Shown here one piece after another: positions 36,557 through 44,756 of a stretch of DNA of 51,703 nucleotides; within the stretch, counting starts at the first letter, position 1; each line of letters begins with the position of its first letter. The DNA comes from Parabacteroides sp. GTDB lineage: Bacteria > Bacteroidota > Bacteroidia > Bacteroidales > Tannerellaceae. The DNA lies in assembly GCA_020026285.1 (NCBI GenBank), contig JAHHQS010000005.1, positions 1-51,703 of the forward strand, in the 5' to 3' direction. The notes under the pieces are model-generated. The model saw only the letters and a list, made by a program, of their open reading frames with translations, was not told the origin of the DNA and ran no database searches. The position numbers and the translations under genes were made by a program.

Positions 36557-37435
36557 CTAAAAAACAATGTAATCTTCCGGATTGACCGGTTGACCATTAT
36601 ACCATAATTCAAAATGTAAATGAGGACCGGTTGATAATTCCCCCGTATTTCCCAACAATGCAATTGCTTCTCCGGCAACCACCCGTTCCCCTTGTTCTTT
36701 CAATAGAAGGTCATTATGTTTGTAAACAGAAACAAGTCCGTTTTTATGTTGCAATTGTATCACATTCCCTTGATTGGAATCATAACCGGCAAAAACGACA
36801 GTACCATCCAAAGTAGCCAAAACACTCGCTTTAGGGGCAGCTGCTATGTCCACACCAAAATGTTTGATACTATCTTGAAAACGAGAAGAGATTATACCAT
36901 CCACAGGTTTATAAAAGAACACACCCTCAACCGTTACAGGTTTTGTGTTCAAGACTGCCAGATTATATTTTTCCTCATCTTCAAAGGTCTTGACATATTC
37001 AAGTTCCTCCTTGCTACGAGGAATTTCAAAATCAGCATCAACGCGAGCCAACGAATCTATTTCACGAATAGAGTCCAGCTCAATATTTCCAGAAATAATA
37101 CCTGTTACATTTTTCAGATAAAGATTTTGTATTTCTATCATCCTTTCCAAAGAATCTGCCCTCAAGGCATTATCCATGATTTCATTACGTACTTCAACAT
37201 CCAAATATCCAGGCAAATAATTTCGGATTGGAGTCATGATAATAATTATTGCCGTGAATGCTACCAACGAAAAAGCAAAAACGCCCAATGATACAACGGC
37301 TGAAAGTTGAGACAAGCGAAATGTCCAGACTTCTTCTAGAGTATTTTCATTGATAAAAGACAGCTTATACTTGAAACGTATCCGCTTCCAAAAAGATAAA
37401 TTGTCTGTATTTTTCTTTGTTTTAAACCATTTCAT
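36557..37435 (-). CDS. M23 family peptidoglycan endopeptidase
   Basis: A protein of 292 residues with one membrane anchor (45-67), a predicted coiled-coil or helical stem (about 75-150), and a LytM domain (about 170-290). The zinc site is complete: His192 and Asp196 in KHFGVD, and His274 in PHLHFE, with a further YKH histidine (240). It is therefore probably an active periplasmic D,D-endopeptidase, not a dead NlpD/EnvC-like activator. It sits between rimM and dxr with gaps of 13 and 11 bases. Confidence 0.94.
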   Translation of the reverse strand: MKWFKTKKNTDNLSFWKRIRFKYKLSFINENTLEEVWTFRLSQLSAVVSLGVFAFSLVAFTAIIIIMTPIRNYLPGYLDVEVRNEIMDNALRADSLERMIEIQNLYLKNVTGIISGNIELDSIREIDSLARVDADFEIPRSKEELEYVKTFEDEEKYNLAVLNTKPVTVEGVFFYKPVDGIISSRFQDSIKHFGVDIAAAPKASVLATLDGTVVFAGYDSNQGNVIQLQHKNGLVSVYKHNDLLLKEQGERVVAGEAIALLGNTGELSTGPHLHFELWYNGQPVNPEDYIVF

Positions 37436-37448
37436 TGATATTCATCTT

Positions 37449-37970
37449 TTACAAATCAAGCAAACCTTCGGGCATTGAAACAAACATCTGTCGCTTGTCA
37501 AAATCAAGATTTGTAACAAGCTCTTCAGCAGCCGGCAACAATATCTCCTTTCCCTGATAATCCACCTGCAACAGCACATTCGAAGTTGAATCGTCAATAT
37601 CAACGATTTCTCCTAATTCACCCGCATTTTCATCAATTACCGTAAAGCCGACGAAATTATTCCAAGTCATTTCATTCAGCATACTGTCATCATCCATCAG
37701 TTCTAACGGGAAATAAACCTCCAGATTCGAAAATTCCCGAGCTTCCGATTCTGAATTGACCCCCTCCAACTTCAACAACATCGTTGTATCAGTTTTATAA
37801 CGATAATCCTCAACATAAAATGGAACTAAAATTCCATCCATATTACAAATTATATATAAGTCGTCCGAATCGTCAAACACATCACATTCTGTTATCAAAG
37901 TGATTTCACCTTTAATACCATGTGGTTTGGCGAATTGTCCGATTTTAAATACTTCTTCCTGCTTAATCAT
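37449..37970 (-). CDS. rimM: ribosome maturation factor RimM
   Basis: A protein of 173 residues with the RimM N-terminal barrel (FKIGQFAKPHGIKGEITL) and the C-terminal PRC-barrel (GFTVIDENAGELGEIVDI; NVLLQVDYQGKEILLPAAEELV). It assists assembly of the 30S head domain. It lies 11 bases after murA. Placement between murA and an M23 peptidase, without rpsP or trmD, is characteristic of this phylum rather than of E. coli. Confidence 0.96.
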   Translation of the reverse strand: MIKQEEVFKIGQFAKPHGIKGEITLITECDVFDDSDDLYIICNMDGILVPFYVEDYRYKTDTTMLLKLEGVNSESEAREFSNLEVYFPLELMDDDSMLNEMTWNNFVGFTVIDENAGELGEIVDIDDSTSNVLLQVDYQGKEILLPAAEELVTNLDFDKRQMFVSMPEGLLDL

Positions 37971-37981
37971 AAACTTACTTT

Positions 37982-39286
37982 TTACAGACGAGTTATCCGC
38001 GCACCAATCTGATTTAATCGTTTATCAATATTCTGATATCCTCTATCAATCTGATCGATATTATGAATTGTACTTGTTCCTTCAGCACTCATTGCCGCTA
38101 TCAGCAAAGCGATTCCTGCACGAATATCAGGAGAAACCAATGTAGAAGCACGTAATTTGAAACGATTTCCTAATCCGATAACGGTTGCTCTATGAGGATC
38201 ACAAAGAATAATCTGTGCACCCATATCAATCAGTTTATCAACGAAGAAGAGACGACTTTCAAACATCTTCTGATGTATAAGCACACTTCCTATAGCCTGA
38301 GTTGCCACAACCAGAAAGACACTCAGCAAATCCGGAGTCAAGCCCGGCCAAGGAGCATCTGAAATAGTCATGATGGAACCATCAATAAAAGTATCTATCT
38401 GATAAGAATCATGTGTCGGAATATGAATATCATCTCCCTGCTGTTCCACCATAATACCTAAACGACGGAAAGAGTTCGGTATTATTCCCAACTTGTCGTA
38501 TCCTGTATTTTTTATTAATATATCAGAACCTGTCATTGCTGCCATACCAATGAAACTGCCGACTTCAATCATATCCGGCCAAATGGTATGTTCTGTTCCA
38601 CCTAATTCCTTGACGCCTTCAATAGTCAGCAAATTAGAACCTACACCAGAAATCTTTGCTCCCATCCGATTCAACATAGAAGAAAGCTGTTGCAGATAAG
38701 GTTCACAGGCTGCATTATATATAGTTGTTTTTCCTTCAGCCAACACAGCAGCCATCAGAATATTTGCAGTACCAGTAACAGAAGCTTCGTCAAGCAGCAT
38801 ATAAGTTCCTTTTAGCTGTTTGGCATTCACTTCGTAAACCAAACGAACAGGATCATAATTAAATGTAGCTCCAAGATTTTGAATACCGACAAAATGAGTA
38901 TCCAGACGGCGTCGCCCGATCTTATCTCCTCCCGGTTTCGGAATCATAGCAAAACCATAACGAGCCACAAGTGGTCCGACAATCATGACTGAGCCACGCA
39001 AGGAAGCACTCTTACGCAAAAAATCTTCAGTCCTTAAATAATCCAAATCAATGTCATCTGCCTGAAAAGTATAAGTACCAACTGCTGGATGTTCCACCTT
39101 GACACGCATATCACGCAAAAGCTGAATCAGATTATTAACGTCCAAAATATCTGGGACATTATGGATAGTAACCTTTTCCGGAGTCAGTAAAACTGCACAG
39201 ATTACTTCTAGAGCTTCATTCTTTGCTCCCTGTGGAGTAATCTCTCCTGATAATCTATGCCCACCTTCTATAACAAATGAACTCAT
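37982..39286 (-). CDS. murA: UDP-N-acetylglucosamine 1-carboxyvinyltransferase with Asp at the fosfomycin site
   Basis: A protein of 434 residues, the first committed enzyme of peptidoglycan synthesis. GAKNEALEVI carries the substrate lysine Lys22, and the active-site loop reads PKPGGDKIGRRRLDTHF. In E. coli this loop has Cys115, the residue alkylated by fosfomycin; the equivalent here is Asp121. Asp at this place supports catalysis in other bacteria and confers fosfomycin resistance. The gene overlaps DUF4290 by four bases and precedes rimM by 11. Confidence 0.97.
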   Translation of the reverse strand: MSSFVIEGGHRLSGEITPQGAKNEALEVICAVLLTPEKVTIHNVPDILDVNNLIQLLRDMRVKVEHPAVGTYTFQADDIDLDYLRTEDFLRKSASLRGSVMIVGPLVARYGFAMIPKPGGDKIGRRRLDTHFVGIQNLGATFNYDPVRLVYEVNAKQLKGTYMLLDEASVTGTANILMAAVLAEGKTTIYNAACEPYLQQLSSMLNRMGAKISGVGSNLLTIEGVKELGGTEHTIWPDMIEVGSFIGMAAMTGSDILIKNTGYDKLGIIPNSFRRLGIMVEQQGDDIHIPTHDSYQIDTFIDGSIMTISDAPWPGLTPDLLSVFLVVATQAIGSVLIHQKMFESRLFFVDKLIDMGAQIILCDPHRATVIGLGNRFKLRASTLVSPDIRAGIALLIAAMSAEGTSTIHNIDQIDRGYQNIDKRLNQIGARITRL

Positions 39287-39879
39287 CTATTCTTCCTTGA
39301 AAAATTATTTTTCTTATTATTTCTTGCCAGGATATCACGGCTTTCAGCCAATTTATGAACTTCTTCGTTCAAGACTATCTGACCTCCAGACAATTCATCC
39401 AAATCTTTGAAAATCTTTCGATCGTCAACAGATTCCTTGTTCCATGTCAGGAAAGATTTCTTCATCTGGGTTGCCAGTAATTTTACCAATGTATCTTTCT
39501 CCGGTCCTTCCGGATATTCAGTAGCCTTCCGAATCATTAATTCCAAAGTCTTACCATAATGACGATAACGTATACGTGAATTGTTATACGGAATCCGTGG
39601 AGGACGAGTATACATTTCTTCCTGTTTCACAATTTCATACGGATAATCAATATCTAGTTTGAAGTCCGACATAATCGCCAAATGATCCCACAATATGTGT
39701 TTAAAGTCATTCACATCACGCAAATGTGGAAACATATTTCCCATGACATTAATGATCGTATTTGCGCAACGAGTTCTCTCTTCCCGGTCTTCAATCGTAA
39801 CACAATAATCAACCATATTCTGGATATTACGACCATATTCAGGTAACGCTAATCGTTTCTTTTGTGTATTATATTCCAT
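39283..39879 (-). CDS. DUF4290 family protein
   Basis: A soluble protein of 198 residues matching DUF4290 (YNTQKKRLALPEYGRNIQNMVDYC; NVMGNMFPHLRD; LWDHLAIMSDFKLDIDYPY). There is no signal peptide or membrane segment. The C-terminus is basic and low in complexity (NNKKNNFSRKNR). The function is unknown. It is the first gene of the envelope operon and its stop overlaps the murA start by four bases, so translation is probably coupled and a role linked to cell wall precursor synthesis is plausible. Confidence 0.9.
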   Translation of the reverse strand: MEYNTQKKRLALPEYGRNIQNMVDYCVTIEDREERTRCANTIINVMGNMFPHLRDVNDFKHILWDHLAIMSDFKLDIDYPYEIVKQEEMYTRPPRIPYNNSRIRYRHYGKTLELMIRKATEYPEGPEKDTLVKLLATQMKKSFLTWNKESVDDRKIFKDLDELSGGQIVLNEEVHKLAESRDILARNNKKNNFSRKNR

Positions 39880-39899
39880 TCGTATCTATTGTTTGTGTG

Positions 39900-39907
39900 C
39901 AAATATA
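39900..39907 (-). promoter_or_regulatory. -7 promoter box of the DUF4290-murA-rimM-M23-dxr-rseP operon
   Basis: Minus strand TATATTTG, an exact match, 21 bases before the ATG at 39879. All later genes of the operon follow with gaps of at most 25 bases and no hairpins. Confidence 0.65.
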
Positions 39908-40144
39908 CTCAATTCATCTCTGATATTACAGATATCAGCTAGAAAACAATCGCTCAAACACGACTGTTTTTACATTAATTAAAGAAGTTACAAGTTATAC
40001 AGAGTTTTTTCAATCCAAAAACTGACAAGATGTCTTAATTATTTCTAATACAAATCTGTATTTTTATAGTGATTTACCGATTTTAGTTCCAAAAATGGAG
40101 TATAAAAAGTCTTTTAAAACTAAAAACGGGCTAAAACATCGTAT

Positions 40145-40199
40145 CTTTTCAAGAAAAGTTTCGAGTTTTTTCTGAAAAGGTCAAAGCTTTTCTGAAAAG
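40145..40199. repeat. array of CTTTTC/GAAAAG palindromes
   Basis: Three short hyphenated palindromes at about 21-base spacing: CTTTTC-AA-GAAAAG (40145-40158), TTTTTC-T-GAAAAG (40167-40179, one end mismatch) and CTTTTC-T-GAAAAG (40187-40199). The last two share 13 identical bases exactly 20 bp apart. The layout resembles the 22-bp array at 6743-6830, with a different core. Confidence 0.65.
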
Positions 40200-40338
40200 G
40201 ATTACGATGAATTATCAGAAAACTTATATTGTTTTTTATTTTGATCCCTTTAGATATAGAAAAGTATCAGGAATTCGCATTCAAAAATATTTTAAACGAT
40301 TCAAAATCCGTTCAGATTTCATCTTTACAAACGAGACG

Positions 40339-40346
40339 CAAAGGTA
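40339..40346 (-). promoter_or_regulatory. orphan -7 promoter match
   Basis: Minus strand TACCTTTG with no gene directly downstream on that strand; frames following it are under 15 codons. It is 460 bases upstream of the DUF4290 start. Confidence 0.35.
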
Positions 40347-40528
40347 CTGGCGAACTTCATTTTTTATCAAAATTCCATAACCGGATATCAACAATTCATC
40401 AACAGACTGATAATACCTACATATTGTCAAATCTCAACTCCATATCCCTGCAATATAAATGATGCCACTGTATTCTTATACGATATATTTCAAACAGGGA
40501 AAGACTAACTGACAAATTTACAGCTGTT

Positions 40529-41485
40529 TTATCGGAAAATAAAAGGAATTCTTCTATCCAGAAAACGATATACTTCTCCGAAAAGTTCTTTGATTTCTTT
40601 TTTATTAGAAGTATTTTCCGGAACAAATACATTCAAGGAATCAGGTATGACTGAAATATCTATTCGACTATCTGCCCAGACAGGCTCTCCGTCAAGATGC
40701 ATGATACCAGGCTTACTACGAACAATAGACAACTTATCAGTTTCTAATGTTTTGACAGAGGTATTCTTATCCAGATGTTTGGTAAATAACTGAAGAGCCA
40801 GTTCCGGAATATCGACCATTGTAAATGGAGACATAATGGTTACGTTCATTTTTCCATCTTGAATATCCGCCCGAGGTGCTATATAGGCATTATTCCCATA
40901 TTGAGAAGCATTTCCACATGCAATAAGAAAAGCTTTTTCACTTACCTGATCCGAACCAATCAATAAATTATATACTTCTGGTTTATAACTCAGATATTCC
41001 TCTATTGCATTTTTTAAATAAGTGATAGAGCCACGTCTTTTTTCTTTTGCAAATTTCTGACTTACTGCGGCATCGAAACCAACTCCACAAGTACAGAAAA
41101 AGACTCGGTCATTGGCCCTACAGGAATCAATTACAGCCTTCCTGCCTTTCCAGATGATTTCAAGAGCTTTTTTCGGATCCATAGGAATGTGCAACTCACG
41201 AGCAAGTCCATTTCCCGAACCCATTGGGACAATACCTAATACCGATTTAGAATTAATCATCTGGCGGGCTATTTCATTAACAGTACCATCACCACCTACT
41301 GCTATAATACAATCAGTTCCCTTATCGATCTCTTCACGAGTAATTCTACTGGCATGTCCTGCATACTCGGTAAAAGTAAGTGACAATTCATGTCCCGCTT
41401 TCTCACACATCAACTCCAATAATCTGGGAATCTTCCTTTTCGAACCAACTCCGGAAATAGGATTTATTATAGCTTGAACTCTCAT
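40529..41485 (-). CDS. diacylglycerol kinase family lipid kinase
   Basis: A protein of 318 residues from the ATG at 41485 (MRVQAIINPISG); this start fits the family and a promoter box lies 38 bases upstream, whereas the longer frame runs through the promoter. Motifs are INPISGVGSKRK (7-18), the nucleotide site GGDGTVNE (64-71) and MGSGNGLAREL (88-98), followed by the beta-sandwich domain (NNAYIAPRADIQDGKMNV; MHLDGEP). It phosphorylates a lipid hydroxyl; the acceptor may be diacylglycerol or a sphingoid lipid. The divergent neighbour is serine palmitoyltransferase, which favours a sphingolipid link. Confidence 0.9.
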   Translation of the reverse strand: MRVQAIINPISGVGSKRKIPRLLELMCEKAGHELSLTFTEYAGHASRITREEIDKGTDCIIAVGGDGTVNEIARQMINSKSVLGIVPMGSGNGLARELHIPMDPKKALEIIWKGRKAVIDSCRANDRVFFCTCGVGFDAAVSQKFAKEKRRGSITYLKNAIEEYLSYKPEVYNLLIGSDQVSEKAFLIACGNASQYGNNAYIAPRADIQDGKMNVTIMSPFTMVDIPELALQLFTKHLDKNTSVKTLETDKLSIVRSKPGIMHLDGEPVWADSRIDISVIPDSLNVFVPENTSNKKEIKELFGEVYRFLDRRIPFIFR

Positions 41486-41523
41486 ACAATCAATTTTTCC
41501 TGTTAAAAACTTATATAACTCAA

Positions 41524-41531
41524 CAAAAATA
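41524..41531 (-). promoter_or_regulatory. -7 promoter box of the lipid kinase gene
   Basis: Minus strand TATTTTTG, an exact match, 38 bases before the ATG at 41485. Confidence 0.55.
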
Positions 41532-41584
41532 CAGCTTTTCACAAAACTTTTAGGATAATTAATCTATAGAAGTGAAAAAATTAT

Positions 41585-41592
41585 TATTTTTG
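41585..41592 (+). promoter_or_regulatory. -7 promoter box of spt
   Basis: TATTTTTG, an exact match, 94 bases before the spt ATG. It implies a leader of about 85-90 bases, much longer than the 15-35 bases typical in this window. Confidence 0.55.
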
Positions 41593-41629
41593 CGGTTAAT
41601 TAAATAAAAAACTAAGAGCGGGAATAATA

Positions 41630-41654
41630 ATGAGTTCTTTTCAGAATCTCTGAA
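41630..41654 (+). promoter_or_regulatory. leader of spt: seven-codon reading frame and small hairpin
   Basis: ATG at 41630 opens a frame of seven sense codons (MSSFQNL) ending in TGA at 41651-41653. The same bases contain TTCAGA-ATC-TCTGAA (41640-41654), a six-bp hairpin. It may be chance; an upstream reading frame could modulate spt translation. Confidence 0.25.
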
Positions 41655-41686
41655 TAGGACATAAACAAAATTCTCTTCATTAAAAT

Positions 41687-42874
41687 ATGAAACTGTTACA
41701 AGAGAAACTATCAAAGTATGATTTACCACAAAAAGCTATGGCTGCTGGTATCTATCCGTACTTCAGAATGATTGAAAGTGATCAGGATACAGAAGTTGTC
41801 ATCAGTGGTAAAAAAGTATTGATGTTTGGTTCCAATGCCTATCTAGGATTAACCAACCATCCAAAAGTAAAAGAAGCTGCGATCGAGGCCATTAAGAAAT
41901 ATGGTACTGGATGTGCAGGATCACGTTTCTTAAACGGAACATTAGATTTACACATTCAACTTGAAAAACGTTTAGCTGAATTCGTTGGAAAAGAAGATGC
42001 CATTGTTTACTCAACTGGTTTTCAGGTTAATTTAGGTGTAGTTTCCTGCCTGACAGGACGCGAAGATTACATCTTATGGGATGAATCTGACCACGCATCT
42101 ATCATTGAAGGCCATCGTTTGTCTTTTTCCACTAAACTGAAGTATAAGCACAATGATATGGAATCGTTGGAAAAACAACTTCAGAAATGTGAACCTGACA
42201 AAGTTAAGTTAATTGTAACTGATGGTGTATTCAGTATGGAAGGTGACATTGCCAAACTTGATAAGATTGTTGCCTTAGCGAAGAAATACAATGCAAGTAT
42301 TATGGTCGACGAAGCACATGGTATCGGTGTTTTAGGTGATCATGGTCGTGGTACTTGTAATCATTTCGGACTTACTGATGATGTTGACTTGATCATGGGT
42401 ACATTCAGTAAATCATTGGCTTCTATTGGAGGTTTCATCGCTTCTGATAAAGATACAATCAATTATTTACGTCATAACTCTCGTTCATATATATTCAGTG
42501 CAAGTAACACTCCTTCAGCTACTGCTGCTGCCGGTGCTGCTCTTGACATTTTGTTATCTGAACCAGAAAGAATTGAAAATCTTTGGAAACTGACTCATTA
42601 CGCATTGGATGGTTTCCGCAATATGGGTTGTGAAATTGGTCATACAGAAACTCCAATTATTCCATTGTTTATCCGTGATAATGATTTGACTTTCTTAATC
42701 GTCAAGGAATTGTTCGAAGCTGGAATCTTCGTAAATCCTGTTGTTTCTCCAGCTGTTGCTCCAGAAGATACATTAATCCGTTTCTCTTTAATGGCAACAC
42801 ATACTAAAGAACAATTAGATCGTGCTTTGGATGCTATTCATACGGTATTCAAGAAACACAATCTGATTCCTTAA
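41687..42874 (+). CDS. spt: serine palmitoyltransferase
   Basis: A PLP enzyme of 395 residues of the alpha-oxoamine synthase family. Motifs include MFGSNAYLGLTNHP, GTGCAGSRFLNGTLDLH (73-89), VDEAHGIGVLGDHGRG (Asp208, His211) and the cofactor lysine Lys242 in GTFSKSLASIGGF. The YFRMIESDQDTEVVISGKKVLMFGSN start and high general likeness to Bacteroides Spt point to serine and palmitoyl-CoA as substrates, giving 3-ketodihydrosphingosine, the first step of sphingolipid synthesis. A 2-amino-3-ketobutyrate ligase or a second BioF is less likely, since a true bioF is in the biotin operon. A strong terminator follows. Confidence 0.92.
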   Translation: MKLLQEKLSKYDLPQKAMAAGIYPYFRMIESDQDTEVVISGKKVLMFGSNAYLGLTNHPKVKEAAIEAIKKYGTGCAGSRFLNGTLDLHIQLEKRLAEFVGKEDAIVYSTGFQVNLGVVSCLTGREDYILWDESDHASIIEGHRLSFSTKLKYKHNDMESLEKQLQKCEPDKVKLIVTDGVFSMEGDIAKLDKIVALAKKYNASIMVDEAHGIGVLGDHGRGTCNHFGLTDDVDLIMGTFSKSLASIGGFIASDKDTINYLRHNSRSYIFSASNTPSATAAAGAALDILLSEPERIENLWKLTHYALDGFRNMGCEIGHTETPIIPLFIRDNDLTFLIVKELFEAGIFVNPVVSPAVAPEDTLIRFSLMATHTKEQLDRALDAIHTVFKKHNLIP

Positions 42875-42912
42875 TTCGTCCAAAAAGGATATATTTATAA
42901 TTCAAATAAAGA

Positions 42913-42947
42913 AGAGCTTCTCTAAAAAAAGGGAAGCTCTTTTTTTG
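42913..42947 (+). terminator. intrinsic terminator of spt
   Basis: AGAGCTTC (42913-42920) pairs with GAAGCTCT (42933-42940), followed by seven T. Confidence 0.85.
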
Positions 42948-42968
42948 TTGATATATTCATTTTTTCTT

Positions 42969-42976
42969 TAATTTTG
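42969..42976 (+). promoter_or_regulatory. -7 promoter box of the SGNH/glycosidase pair
   Basis: TAATTTTG, an exact TAnnTTTG match, 26 bases before the ATG at 43002. Confidence 0.55.
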
Positions 42977-43001
42977 TTGATAATAAAAATAATAAATACT
43001 T

Positions 43002-44744
43002 ATGAAACACTCTTTTTTATTTATCGCTTTATCTATACTTCTAAGCGTAGTATTTCCTTTCAGCAGTAGTGCTTTTAAATGGATCAATCCTATGGATGCA
43101 GGATATCCTGTTATTCAGAATCAAGCCTTTGTAAATGAATTGTCTCAAACTTATAACCGAATGCCTGAACGTGCCCAATCTGTTATCAGAGAATCGGTCT
43201 GGGGATTATCCAAACATTCTGCAGGTTTGGCCATTCATTTCTATACCAATAGTACAGAATTAAAGATAAGATACAAAGTAACTGGTGGGTTTAACATGCA
43301 TCATATGCCTTCAACCGGTGTTTCCGGCGTTGACTTATATCAGGTAGATCCAAATGGCAAAAAGAACTTCTGTTATGGCAAATATTCTTTTAAAGATACG
43401 GTAGTTTATGCTTATAAGGATCTAAATACTCCAAAATTCAACAAACATGGTTACGAATATCAAATGTATCTGCCGTTATACAACGGCGTCAGCTGGATGG
43501 AAATTGGTATTGATGACAATGCAGAACTGAAATTCATACCTGTTTACGAAGAGAAACCAATCGTTCTTTATGGAACATCCATTGCCCAAGGAGCTTGTGC
43601 TTCTCGTCCTGGCATGGCGTGGGGAAATATCGTTCAACGTTCTTTGGATTTACCTTTAATCAATTTCGGATTTTCGGGAAGTGGCAAATTAGATAAAGAA
43701 TTTATTGATTTTATAAACGAAATTGATGCCCAGATCTACATTTTAGATTGTATTCCGAATCTGACAGAAAAGAAATTAGAAGAAACAAGAGAGAAAGTTG
43801 TAAATGCAGTAAAGCAAATTAGAGCAAAACATCCATCAATTCCAATTCTTCTTCTTGAACATGCGGGATATAGTAATGGAGAGACTAATTTCGAAAAACT
43901 GAATTCGTACGAAACAGCCAATATTGCTTCTGCTCAAGCTTACGAGATTCTTAAACAGGAACTGGTTCCAAACCTTTATTATATTTCTCGCAAAGATTTG
44001 GATTTCTCTCCTGACGGATGGGTCGATTATGTTCATCCTTCAGACTTAAGTATGGCTAAACAAGCAAATGTTGTAGAAAAGAAAATTCGCGAAATTCTTC
44101 ATATGCCTGTCGGAGAAATCAGTACGACACGACCTGTCACTCAGAGAAGAGAACCTGGTATGTATGAATGGAAAGGTCGTCACGAACAGATTTTACAGAT
44201 GAACAAAAAATCTCCAAAAAAGAATGTTATCATTGGTAATTCCATCACTCACTATTGGGGCGGTGTCCCTGAAGCCTCCGTTCAAAGTGGAAAGTTGAAC
44301 TGGGAGAAAGAAATGAGCAGTTTCCAGAATTTAGGTTATGGTTGGGATAAAATAGAAAATGTCCTTTGGAGAATATATCACGGAGAATTGGATGGTTTCG
44401 AAGCTGAAAACATTACTTTATTGATTGGAACCAATAATCTAAGCTCTAATTCTGATGAAGAAATTGTTGAAGGACTGGATAATTTAATTAAGATGATCAG
44501 ATACAGACAACCAAAGGCTAAAATTCAAGTAATGGGTATTCTGCCAAGAAGAGGCAACGAAGGCCGTGTAAAAAACATCAATGTTGAAATCAAAAAAATG
44601 GTAGAATCAAACCTATGTACTTTTACTGATGTCGGACCGTTATTGGTATTAGACAATGGCAAAGTCAACGAAAAATTATTCAGAGATGGATTACATCCAA
44701 ACGAAAATGGATATAGTATAATATCTCCTCTTATCCATAAATAA
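43002..44744 (+). CDS. secreted protein with two SGNH (GDSL) hydrolase domains
   Basis: A protein of 580 residues with a signal peptide (1-24). Residues about 25-180 form the beta-sandwich SGNH N-terminal domain with the GxDLY motif (GVSGVDLYQ, 106-114). The first SGNH domain (about 185-365) has Ser193 in YGTSIAQG and the Asp342/His345 pair in DYVHPSD. The second (about 405-578) has Ser414 in GNSITHYWGG, GTNN (476-479) and Asp562/His565 in DGLHPNENG. Both active sites look intact. Such domains remove acetyl groups from glycans. It is 12 bases ahead of a large glycosidase-like gene, so the two probably act on one substrate in the periplasm or at the cell surface. Confidence 0.9.
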   Translation: MKHSFLFIALSILLSVVFPFSSSAFKWINPMDAGYPVIQNQAFVNELSQTYNRMPERAQSVIRESVWGLSKHSAGLAIHFYTNSTELKIRYKVTGGFNMHHMPSTGVSGVDLYQVDPNGKKNFCYGKYSFKDTVVYAYKDLNTPKFNKHGYEYQMYLPLYNGVSWMEIGIDDNAELKFIPVYEEKPIVLYGTSIAQGACASRPGMAWGNIVQRSLDLPLINFGFSGSGKLDKEFIDFINEIDAQIYILDCIPNLTEKKLEETREKVVNAVKQIRAKHPSIPILLLEHAGYSNGETNFEKLNSYETANIASAQAYEILKQELVPNLYYISRKDLDFSPDGWVDYVHPSDLSMAKQANVVEKKIREILHMPVGEISTTRPVTQRREPGMYEWKGRHEQILQMNKKSPKKNVIIGNSITHYWGGVPEASVQSGKLNWEKEMSSFQNLGYGWDKIENVLWRIYHGELDGFEAENITLLIGTNNLSSNSDEEIVEGLDNLIKMIRYRQPKAKIQVMGILPRRGNEGRVKNINVEIKKMVESNLCTFTDVGPLLVLDNGKVNEKLFRDGLHPNENGYSIISPLIHK

Positions 44745-44756
44745 TTTATTCAAACC

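Larger units (their letters stand above)
39908..40528. other. 620-base region without a convincing gene
   Basis: It contains a palindrome array (40145-40199) and an unassigned minus-strand promoter match (40339-40346). A plus-strand frame of 77 codons (40229-40462) has no family character. No clear terminator for the lipid kinase gene (stop at 40529) was found. A non-coding RNA or a long leader of the murA operon would fit, but nothing proves it. Confidence 0.6.

Noticed and set aside
40229..40462. Plus-strand frame of 77 codons in the gene-free region
   Set aside because: Composition is that of translated AT-rich DNA, no motif or promoter on that strand, and it overlaps the orphan minus promoter.
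40417..40632. Minus-strand frame of 71 codons at the end of the lipid kinase gene
   Set aside because: It overlaps the kinase C-terminus out of frame and has no recognisable content.
41687..42874. Second bioF or kbl
   Set aside because: A bioF is already in the biotin operon, kbl is usually next to tdh, and the sequence character plus the lipid kinase neighbour favour spt.
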